The notes under the pieces are model-generated. The model did not search any database, was not told where the DNA came from, and saw only the letters and a list, made by a program, of their open reading frames with translations. This document shows, piece after piece, positions 1 to 12,000 of a DNA stretch of 64,000 bases. The stretch's first letter is position 1; each line of letters begins with the position of its first letter. The stretch is from contig NC_092563.1 in the NCBI RefSeq assembly GCF_037975245.1, positions 29,971,960 through 30,035,959 of the forward strand. Direction: 5' to 3'. Source of the stretch: Apostichopus japonicus (taxonomy: Eukaryota; Echinodermata; Holothuroidea; Aspidochirotida; Stichopodidae). Both the position numbers and the translations under genes were made by a program.

Positions 1-15
1 CTTTTTTATGTTTAC

Positions 16-3000
16 CTTCATCAGTTTTCTTCTCTTTGGGAACCTCTATTGCAGTACCCGCCTCATCATCACTTTTGGTGATGAGATCCATTAATCTCTC
101 ATTCACCGTCTTGGCTACCTCTCGGATATGTGACATTTTCTTGGTTAAAGACTTCTAATAAATATCTGTTTTTAAAGGTTGACTTTTAGGCTGATTTTTA
201 TTTGTGATATGCCATAGCCTGACAACAAAGAAAACTTAAGTGCTAATAACATTTTTACAGCAATTCCTATCTTCAGTACATTCACCTTTAATAATGCTTA
301 AATGCTCCTTTAAGGCTCAACTAATGATATCATCATGTCCTCGGTGCAATGTCTAACAAATTAATATGAACCCGTGTATTTAGTGATTCCAATAACTCAA
401 CCAAAACAATTTCTTTAAACTTCATATTTAAACAACAAAGGGCACCAATGGATGACGATGAAAAAAATTAGTCCTTGACAAACTTCTAATGCATTATAAT
501 ATTTTATATGACTCCATTAAAAGTCTTGTTTCTTAAAGAGGTTTGTGTTGCATCTGATGAACTGACCTAACAGTCTGTCTGTGAGACTAAGTTTGTAGAC
601 TAAGCTGTCCAGCCACTTAAACTGATGGGCCTCACATCTTTATAGGGTTATTTTCTCAGAAAATTTAAGTGGTCTAGAAAAACTACCTGGAGTGATAGCA
701 TTGGTTTGTAAGAGTCTATGACTTATCAAAATCAACTTTGTACCTTAAGTCATTGGTTTAATATATAGAAGATAAGCAGCAGTATTCCTCTTGAAGAAAA
801 TTTTGAACTGTGTGATTTATACTGTTAATATGCACCATTATTATGTCACAGCATATGATTAAAGTCATAACAAAGACTGTAAGCTACAACACTCTACCAT
901 AGACCTATCACACTTCCATCGCAGATGTACATCCTACTTTGAATATAAGAATTGAGGCTGAAGGTATAGTGATTAACTGTTGGGGATAATTAAAAGCCAA
1001 ATGTACCATTTGGAAAAGCGCAAGAAATGTTGGGCTAAAACAAACTTCGAACCAGCAACCTAAGGATTTAATACTAACCTGTGTTATACAAATTGAGTTA
1101 TCCACCCCTTAATACTTTATAAAGTCCAAATTTTTTGGAGAAAAGGAAGCCTTGTAGAGTTGACACAGAAGATTAATCTAGTTACCAGAGTTTATAATAC
1201 AGCCAAAATGGGGAATATATTTATAAACATGCCACCAGTTTATTTATGGTCACTCAAATATGATGTTTATTTTAATTATATTAATTTGTTAAAGGATATC
1301 ATGTTTCCGGGAATCTTGATATGAGATGCATGGTAATGTCTGTCCCATGATGCCAGCAGTAAAGGGAAGAAGCTGTCTCCCAGCTAGATTTAAGAACTCT
1401 GCCATCCATGCCAGTGCTGTTAGTTGTATAACTGGATCTATCAAAAATATAAGAAACATTAGTATTACAAGGCAGCCCAATCATCACTTAATAGGGAACT
1501 TAAACAAAAGCTGAATGCTTTATCAACCATGCAGCAGCAGTAGTCAAAGTAAGCTTCAAAATGCTATGAAAACTTAGGTAAAGGACAAACAAGGAGAGGG
1601 GATGATAGGGTAGGACACACAGGGAATGGGGGTGGTTAGAGTTAGGGAGAGGGCAAGGGGAGGGGGGAGGAGGAGGAGGAGGAGGAGAAGGAGGAGGAGG
1701 AGGAGGAGGAGGAGGAGGGGGAGGAGGGGGAGGAGGGGGAGGAGGAGGGGGAGGAGGAGGGGGAGGAGGAGGAGGAGGAGGAGGAGGAGGAGGAGGAGGA
1801 GGAGGAGGAGGAGGAGGAGGAGGAGGAGGAGGAGGAGGAGGAGGAGGAGGAGGAGGAGGAGGAGGAGGAGGAGGAGGAGGAGGAGGAGGAGGAAAGAATC
1901 AAGTATGACAACAACATAATAAATATTCAGATACACTATTGCTGAGCAATCCAACTATGCTAAAGTATAAGACACACTAATACAAGAATGCAGCAGATAG
2001 CAAACAAATTACTATTATGTGGATGGTGTACAAGATATCAATGGATCAAGGCAAGAAACTAGTGAATACAACAGATGTGCAAAGTACAGATACTTACAGC
2101 TGCTTAGCATTCTAATAAAAAAATAATAAATTCCCCCTATCAGGTCATGTACACTTATCATAATTCATTTAGGATTATCTAAGTAATTGAAGGCAAACAC
2201 TAGGGTTGAATTGTCATTCATGTATACCATTTTACATGTGATGTAACAATGGTCTTTTGGTCAGTTTGAACAAATAAAAAGTCATTTTATTACAGAGTCA
2301 CTTCATTTAATGGTTGAGTCATTTTCACGATCGAGTTGAGTCATGGTCTTCAGTCACTGTGATGCCACCATGGGGGGGGAGGGGAAAAACTTTGAAAACC
2401 TTATCCAAGTCACTTGATTTTTAATCTTTAGTTTGTTTTGGGGTTTGTTTTTTTCACTACTGGTTACAATCACGGATTATTTCCAAATTGATGAACTATT
2501 TGGTAGTATGATGCTCATTTCAAACAGAGAGATCTTAGAAACAAACCTTGTGATTTGCTGTGCTGTATCAGAATGTTCACCATCGATGAAAATTCTGCTT
2601 TGCTTGGATTCTTTCGTATCTGCTGCAGAAAGTTTCCAAGACAAAATTCACACCTGCCAGAGAAATGAAAGTGACATAAAAAATAAATACAAAATGGTGG
2701 ACATTGATTAGCAACAATGTTTGCTTACGAAATAACCAGGGCCTGAGATGATAATGATGATGATAATGATGAAGACGACAACAATATTTTTTGTTTGGGG
2801 GGTATGGGGTGGAGGGGAGAAGGATTTTAGCCCACATCTCACAAATTCACTGTACAGCAACCTCCAGATTGAACAATTCATTTTCAAGAGAGTTTAGGGT
2901 TTCTTCAAGCATTTTTAAGATTTTTGATACGCACATTTTCTTAACAGCTGGTGACGGATCGCCGAGCACAGTGAACAGGCCATCCAATAATTCAGGTAAG

Positions 3001-6000
3001 AAAGTAACCAAGTCAATATCTGGAAGAGAGTCCAATGTGGTAATCTAAAAGTGAAAAGTATGAAACACCACAAATGGTCATATAAGAAAAAATGGACACC
3101 AAAACCAGAATCAATGATTTCTCAATTTTCTTGCTAAAGTCTATGAAATTAAAAGGGCTACTTCAAAAGTCAGGTGGATCAACAACACCGGAGTATATAC
3201 ACCAACGGAGAGTATAACACAATAAAGAAAGAACACAGTGCAACCCCACCCCTCAATAAGGACCGGAATATATACACCAATGGAGAGTATAACACAATAA
3301 AGAAACAATACAGAAACAATACAGAACAAATTTTGTTATTCTCTGCTACTCCCCACCTCGTCATTTCATGTTTACATTTTGCTTAGCCACTCGGAAGAAT
3401 CTGAATTTTCACTTGACAATATAATACTGGAAAATATTAGATTTCTGATAAATTACTCCCCTCCCCTACCCTACCCCTCCCTTTCCCTTCACAACCCAAC
3501 AAGAGACCTCTCGGGTCTCTTGACAGACACTATAGGGGTTTATTGATGCATTTTTCTCATTACTGTTGAAATTATTATGTATTCATACATCTTTTCTTCT
3601 TTTGCAAATCAAGAGAGGAATGGTAGTAAGCATATTTAGATTTTATTAGAATGTTCAAGGAAACTTTACATTTTATTGAACAGTTCTTATTGCAAGTTGA
3701 AATTAAACAATTTGCTACAATAAGGCATCCACTTGTGAGAGTTTTATTTGCATATTTGCTGCAGTCACTTTCGTTAGAGCACAACAACAACACAATAGCA
3801 AGTTTCAATATGTCAATGAGCATCCGGCTATTGGTGGACTTGAAAAGGAAGATTTGATTTTATACAGGTCACCCCTAACGATAAATAACATGGAAATTAC
3901 ATGTCTGGTAAAATTATAATCATAATCGGTCTATGGGAAATTGCCATTTCTATCATAGCTCAGTCATGCAGTCATCATGCAGTCATCATGCAGTCATCAT
4001 GCAGTCACCATGCAGTCACCATCCAGTCACCATGCCGTCACCATGCCGTCACCATGCCGTCACCATGCCGTCACCATGCCGTCACCATGCCGTCACCATG
4101 CCGTCACCATGCAGTCACCATGCAGTCACCATGCCGTCACCATGCCGTCATCATGCAGTCATCATGCCGTCACCATGCCGTCACCATGCCGTCACCATGC
4201 CGTCATCATGCAGTCACCATGCCGTCATCATGCAGTCATCATGCAGTCATATATACTTATGCAGTCATGGACTTACAGTATATACTAACAGATATATGGC
4301 TTTACCAATACATTTATTTGACTTAGATATGAATAAAGAGTCCCCAAAAGCTCAGAAAGTAACAAATAAAAGATTCTCTACATCCTGACTCACCCACGAG
4401 AGAATGAACTGCCTCGAAACCGACTGTTTGGCATAAATATTTTTCCGTAGAAAGGCGATAAAAGATTCCAAGTCAAAGCTCCGTGACTCGGCCACGATAT
4501 CCTTTGGAGATCAAGCATGTTAGATGATACAAATTATGTGTAGAAATGGCAAGTATGACAGTCTGTAAAGATTCAATTTCTCAGAAATTATTATTCACGA
4601 TTTCTTTTCACATTGCTGAACTGGCCATTTTCTGCAAATACACAAAGAATGAAGGGGAAGCTGGAGATGAAACAAGGGGAAATGCTGGAATCAGAAGTTA
4701 GGATGTTACTTAAAGTGTGAGTTTGTCAGTATTAGATATAGATTTAAAAAAATTGAGTTTGGGTGGGAAGTGGGGAGTGGTAATGGCAAAAGGAGGAATT
4801 AAAAGCAAAGACATAAATGTGCAAACTTTCTTTGGAAGGGTAACAGTTCTTTCAATTCCACATCACTGGACTGGACTGGACTGTCACAGATATGCAGTTT
4901 ATTGAGACAGGGGGAGAGGTGGGGAACATAGAAACAATGAGAGGTGATAAATGGAACAGACAGCTTATTGAGGCAGGGGAGAAGAGGTGGGGAACAGAGA
5001 AACAATGGGAGAAGGTGATAAATGAGACAGACAGCTTATTGAGGCAGGGGGAGAGGTGGGGAACAGAGAAACAATGGGAGGTGATGAATGGGACAGACAG
5101 CTTATTGAGGCAGGGGGAGAAGAGGTGGGGAACAGAGAAACAATGGGAGGAGGTGATAAATGGGACAGACTTCATTTCTGAATACATGAACAAGTACATT
5201 GAAACATTTTGCATAACATCAAAAATAAGTAAAGTGATCAGCAGTATGTACAATGATGAAAATTACGAACCTTTACTAGTTTGTCCAACGGTTCCACACC
5301 ATTACGAACATTCAAATCATTGTCAATGACGAGCTACAAAGAATAAGAGATAGAAATTACAAAGACGAAGCAACAAACTAATACATCTAGCCACAAAACT
5401 AATCATGACAAAATATGTAGAATTCATTATTAGAGTAACAAAACTTCTCATGTTTCATTTCCATGTTACTTTGATGGTAGGATTTAAGAAAAACACAGCA
5501 AATGAGCTTCATTTGCTTGCAGATTTGTTGTTAATAATATATACATATTTATATAGCCCTTCAAAGTACTTGACATGGGATTAGATCTTAAAAAGTACCT
5601 GTATAAGATACATATAAGGTAATAAAGAATAACAAAGTCAAAGCAAAATCAGAAAATAAATCAATCAACAAAAATTAATGAAACTAATATAAACAAGGTT
5701 AAAACAAATAATAACAAAGCATACAATTTGGAAATGGTTATCTGTAGAATTGGCAGCCAATGCAGCACTCTCAATGCTGGAGCAATCAGATCATGTTTAT
5801 TAGGCCATAGTGATTAATTCTGAATGAGTTGGAGTTTGTTGATTTCACAGGCTGGGAGACCAAACAGAACACCATTGCAGTAATATTTAAACGAAAAAAT
5901 GTAACAAAAGCATGGACCAATTTTCAGCATTTCAAGAACATTGCAAATCTTCAAATTCACCATCTCAGTTGTTTAGACATTCACAAGCATATTATTATGC

Positions 6001-9000
6001 ATCCACCTTTAACACACAATTCGATCATGGCAACACAAGTTAAACTTCCCATTAAAGTTACATACAACCGGGCATCATCGACATATAGCATGTACTTCAA
6101 ACAATGACAGAGTATGATATCCTCCAGGGGTTCAGAGTATAAACTAAACAGAACCGGCCCTAAAATTATTTGGGACACCACAATCAAGAGGCAGCGTTTT
6201 CTAGATACACCAGTCAAAAGAAATCTCAATATGCTTAGAAAGAAATTTTACATTGGACATAGGTCGATAACTTCTAAAAACAGTGCTATTAAGATCACAC
6301 TTTTTCCAGGAGTGGACATAAAATGCCTGTTTGACATAGTTCAGGAAAATCTCCCAACAACATATATAAAGTACAAATCCATACATTCACTGCTTAGACA
6401 TTGTTGTTGGCACTGGATCAAGAATATGTGATTTCAAAGGAGAATTGCTGTTGATCAAACTGGGGCACTCCGAGATAGCTTTTCACCAATTGAATTTTTA
6501 ATGAGCGATAAACTGGATCGTGAGAGAGCCCTATTAAGTTTGCCTTTTTGGCCCTACTATAATTCTAGTTTTCTAATTTATTATTTACTACATTCTAAAA
6601 TTGTATGTCTCCAAAATTTCCAATCTATTCCGTCGAACTAATTATTTGATTCCTGGTGAAACTTTGGTGGATTAGAGTAACAAATCTTGCTTTTAAGTTC
6701 TTGGTCTTACTTGTAACAGTCCAGTACAGCATAACCAAACTGAAGCAAACTCAACACAAACTGCAATGTTAAATTTTACAAAAGTAAGCAGGTTATTTTC
6801 CTTTCCTTTTACTTATTTTGTTTCTTGTTTTTGCTCTCTAGTGTCAGCATTCAAATTATTTTGGACCAGAATATATGACTGAAGATGCAATATACACAAT
6901 ACAAATAAGTGAAATACACTAAATATTTACAAAGTTAAGCCAGTAGTAGTTAAGTTACTCAAGAGAGAAACTTATAACATAATAATTAATCAAACCAGAA
7001 AGCTTAAAGACTTTGCGATTCAATTTGCTCAACAATTCCACTTAACTATCTGACTAATGTAGAGCATGTGAGTTAAATTTGTCATAGCATTAAGTGTTAA
7101 TCACAAAAGATCAGAGATTTCCATCCACCTCATATTTGTAGCACTCACTTGTAGGCATCGACTAAATCACTGCTAAAGATTTAGCAATATCAATTTTTAT
7201 TCCAAAATGTTTCAATAGCCAGAACGAACTGTTTTCCTACGAGAAATATAGACAGATAGATGTTCTATGTATGAGCAAATGGACATTTTCTTTTACCAAT
7301 TTTGACCTCGCAAATCAGCTCTGCCACCAACCATCCCGAGTGGGTTCTTGTACTCTTAAAGCTTGATGTACATACCAAGTATGAAGTTCAACAAAGATGT
7401 GCTTTTGAGTACTCGTGCTTACAAAGTTTCAGAATTTGACATCTGTTGACCTCAAATTACTTTTGACCTTCACAGAAAAGTGTAGGATTCTTGTACTCAT
7501 TAAGACGGATCCACATACCAAGTATGAAGTTAATACATCATGAATTTATTTGAGTTACCGTGTGTACTGGCAGCTGTCACTTACACACACACACACACAC
7601 ACACATGTTTGTATTACATTCAGACCGAGGACCCCATTGTATTTTCCATTGTTCAAATCCACATACCCTAACCTTAACAATACCCCATACAATAGAATTC
7701 TTCCGAGGACGTGGTGATTCTTTAGAAATCACAACCGAGGACCTGAAATTCTTTTGTTCAAGTCCTTGGTCAGAATACAAAACAAACGCACACATGCCAT
7801 CACCATGGCATACACACACACACACACACAAATGCCAACACCATTGCATACAGTAACTTCACCACCGGCAAGAAATCGATCAAAACTAGTTTTCAAAACA
7901 TACAAATAGTACTGATAGATACTAACAAAATGCTGGAGAGACCCTAGCTGTTTGTTTTTTATAGCAATTTGCTCTGTAGAACAGATTACAAAATAGCACA
8001 ACTGAAAGTACAAATAGCACAACTGAAAGTACTTTGCAGTGTTTTAGATGCTGACTATGCCACTACAATCTAAACAACTTCTTGAATAGCTGACACTTAA
8101 TAAAGCTTGTTTCTGTTTCGTTTGATAACAGTTTTCCTTTAACAGTTACAACAACAAAGGCTCGTTAAAGAAAAAACTGAAGTCAGCACTTCGTGCAAAG
8201 GATTTAAAACTTGAAAAAACTTGAAAATTATCTGGGTACCTTGCAGAATATTTCAATAGGATATCTCTTGATTTTCTTTCGTTTTTATCAATCATAAAAT
8301 ATCTTTGAAACCTTTATCAGACTAATTGAGTCAAGACCTTGTAAATTTAAAAGCTTATTTTGCCAATAAAGAGTTCTTCACAAGCTGAAAGATCAAAATG
8401 GTTGCCATGAAATATAGCAGTGTAATGTTCTGTGATAATTTGCATTTGATATGAGTAGACATGCACAGTAAGCCAACTCCTCTATTCATCCCCATCTCCC
8501 TTCCCTTAAACCTACCCCACCCCACCTACCTCATTAAATTTCTTCCTCTCACCCACCAATATTCCTTTGGCATTACCCTTCCCCCTTCATTCTCTGTTCC
8601 CATCATTTTCCTACCATTATACCCTAAAGTTACTCTCAGATCTTTAACAACACAAATGTCCCTTCATTACTGACTCTTTAAACATAAACAAAGTAGGTTA
8701 ATTAGCCTCTACTATGACAATGTGACAGAGTTGTAACAATCCACTTTCAGTTTTAAGATCGAGTAGAGTACCTTCCAGTAATTTCCCTGACTCTAGTTGG
8801 GTTGCTGACTAGAGTCATTGTATTACCTCCATGGGGATAAACTCGACAAATTTGTTCCCAGCCACTAGAAAATTCAGTGACTCCAGTCCTGACTCACAAA
8901 GCAGGCTGAAATGTTAAATGTTTTTATTTCTGTCTTGGAAAAGTAACAGACTTTTGTTAAAGACAAGAAGTATCTTGATGATATTAGTTTACACACAAAG

Positions 9001-12000
9001 CAGTTTCTCTTAGAGCATAATTGATGGCGAGGGAAATTTACAACATTGCTGCAAAAAGCAATCACATGATTGAACTGAAGAAAAAGTGATTTATCTTACC
9101 CGACCAAGGATGTCAATGATCTCGTTGAGATGAACCAGAATGGTACCTCGGGTCATTTTGATGATGTTGTACAGTGCTTCACAAGCCGAATATCTGGTTT
9201 GGCTATTGTTGTCATTAAAACATCTAAGTACTGGTTTCAGGATGGTGTAGGGAGGAAGTGGTGAATCCTTTAACAAAATCAAACAGTTGTTATTAACCAA
9301 ACTTACAGAACAATAAGAAGCAATTCAGAACTGCCCATAAATAGTTTTGAAAATCTATAGATATTTAAGGTGAGAAATATAATATTATAAAAACCAAAAT
9401 AATCATGTTTGTAGCCTGCTTTTTAGTCTTTAGTGTAGGACAACAGTTTGATCTCGAAAGGCATTTATTTCAATGCATAAAGCTGTAACACAATGACAAA
9501 ATCTGCATCATGTACACAAACGAACAAAAACAACAGTATTCTTGTTAGACAAGTCTGTTTGGATATGTCATATTATTATTTTGATATGTAAAAGATAGAG
9601 AACATGATGTTTTGATCCTAGCAGGATCTTCTTTAGACAGCCTCTGAAGAAAATCCTGCTAGGATCCAAACATCAAGCCCTTTACATATTTACCTTCAGA
9701 ACCTCTTTGCAGTAGATACAAAACAGTTTGCTAACAGTTTCATTCTCTGTGTAAAAGTAAGTTGGCCTGACGTTTCGATCCTAGCAGGATCTTCTTCAGA
9801 GGCTAAATGACAAGTTACAGTAACAGAGGGGACAAAAACACGCACAGAATACAGACAGGTTAATGAGCACGGTGAACACAATGAGATGGATGAAAGGGGA
9901 TTATAAGTAGAAAGCAACAGGAGAAGAGGAGAGGAAGGAGATAAACTGTGGAGGGACAAAGAGAGGATTAAAGGTCCCCCACCGAGAAGATATCCTTGTT
10001 TGTGGACCACTTCATCAAACCTCTTGTTCCTCAGATTAATTCTTATATCCATGACACTCCAGATTTCCTCAGGAAACTTGAAGATATCAAAAACCAAATC
10101 CCCAGTACAGCCATCATCGGTACTTTCGACGTCACTTCTCTGTACACTAACATCCCTCATGCTGAAGGTATCGCAGCCACGTGTGCAGCCCTGTCTAAGA
10201 AGGTCCACCCTTGTCCACCCATCTCTGACATCAAAGCTCTCATGCAACAGGTTCTCACCAAAAACAACTTCACGTTCATGGACAAGCATTACCTTCAAAG
10301 ACACGGGACAGCCATGGGAACCAGGATGGCTCCTTCCTATGCATGCCTGTTTATGTCTAGCCTTGAAGAACGCATGCTCAGTACGGCTCCCTGTCGTCCC
10401 CTTATCTGGTGGCGCTACATCGATGACATCTTCTTCATTTGGACCAGTGATGAGGATAGCCTGCTCACCTTCATCAATCATATCAATTCTTTCCACAGCA
10501 CCATCAAATTCACCTCTGATTACTCTCACCAACAGGTTAACTTTCTCGATGTGACTGTTCGCAAGGAACACGGTTCTCTCTCCACAGACTTATACACCAA
10601 GCCCACAGACACACACCAGTATCTCCATTCTTCAAGCTGCCATCCCCGTCACTGCAAGTCTGGAATTGCCTACAGTCAAGCACTACGTCTTCGTCGCATT
10701 TGCTCTAACAATTCCTCTTTCATTCGCCATACAGATGCTTTGGAAAAACACCTTATTGCCAGGGGCCATAGTGCCAGAAGGGTGCGTGAAGCCATTCAGA
10801 GAGTCCGCTCCCTTTCCAGATCATCTACTTTGGCAGTGAAGGACAAAAAGGGACGAGATTGCGACAACAAGCTGCCCCTCGTTGTTACTTTCCACCCAAA
10901 TCTTCCTCCCCTTCAGAAAATCACCTCTAACAACCACAACATTCTCCTCACTTCAGATAGACTCCAACGAGCCGTCCCTGAAAAACCCATCATCGCCTAC
11001 AGACGACCACGCAACCTACGAGACCTTCTTGTACGTGCTGCTGTTCCACCTCTAACTTCTAACCCCACACCCATTCAGCATGGTACCTTCAAATGTGATC
11101 GTACTTCGAGATGCATCGTCTGCAGCCACCACATTGTTGAATCCAATTCCATCACCAGCCACAGCATGCAACTCACACACAAGACTAAGGGTCACATCAC
11201 TTGCACTACCACCAATGTCATCTATCTGATCTCTTGTAGAGTTTGCGGCATCCAGTATGTTGGCGAAACCAAAACCACCCTCAAGAAGCGTTTCTATGGT
11301 CACAGATCCACAGTCAACACCATGAAGACTGAGACCCCAGTTGGAGAACATTTTAACCTTCCCAACCATACCATTAACGACATGTCCCTACAGGGGATTG
11401 AATCCTTAGGTAGCCGTCCTGACCTAGTACGTATCAGCAGAGAGAGGCTCTGGATGCAACGCCTTCGTACCATTCAACCTCATGGGCTGAACATTCAGGA
11501 AGGACATGACTAACTTTCCTCTGTTCCCTACTCCTTCTCCCCTTTCTCCCTTCCCCCCCCCCCCTTTCACTCTTCCTCTCATAGCTCTCTTCCCCTCCAT
11601 TTTTCTTCACACCTTTCTGTCTTTGTCCCTCTCCAGTTTATTCCTCACCCCGTGCCTTTAATCCTCTCTTTGTCCCTCCACAGTTTATCTCCTTCCTCTC
11701 CTCTTCTCCTGTTGCTTTCTACTTATAATCCCCTTTCATCCATCTCATTGTGTTCACCGTGCTCATTAACCTGTCTGTATTCTGTGCGTGTTTTTGTCCC
11801 CTCTGTTACTGTAACTTGTCATTTAGCCTCTGAAGAAGATCCTGCTAGGATCGAAACGTCAGGCCAACTTACTTTTACACATTCTATTACACAGGCTCTC
11901 TAGTGGATAAGCAGTTTGCTAACAGTTTTATTTCATTTTGAGTTTCATTCTCTCTTTGATTTCAAATCTATTTTGAAGCAGTTTTAAGTCTAGACGACTC

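Larger units (their letters stand above)
9748..11881 (+). mobile_element. 5'-truncated Penelope-like retroelement with 227-bp inverted terminal copies
   Basis: The segment is bounded by near-perfect inverted repeats of equal length, 9748-9974 and 11655-11881, around one long ORF. Inverted terminal repeat copies next to a truncated 5' end are a known arrangement of Penelope-like elements. The right copy ends with CTCTGAAGAAGATCCTGC and GGATCGAAACGTC, a hammerhead-ribozyme-like core. CAGTTTGCTAACAGTTT occurs outside both ends (about 9724 and 11911) and may be a target duplication or part of an older copy. The element lies in VAC14 intron 2, antisense to the gene. Confidence 0.88.

Noticed and set aside
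1574-1954. Long poly-Leu, poly-Arg and poly-Ser open frames
   Set aside because: They are translations of the (GGA)n microsatellite in different phases.
3960-4250. CRISPR array (regular short repeats)
   Set aside because: Units are contiguous with no spacers, in an animal-type intron; it is a minisatellite.
3901-4388. Three overlapping His/Pro/Ser-rich frames of 103-151 codons
   Set aside because: They arise from an 11-bp tandem repeat that stays open in all three frames; the minus strand carries VAC14.
9696-10571. 291-codon minus-strand frame across the Penelope region
   Set aside because: It is the antisense of the reverse transcriptase ORF plus the inverted terminal copy; no motif of its own.
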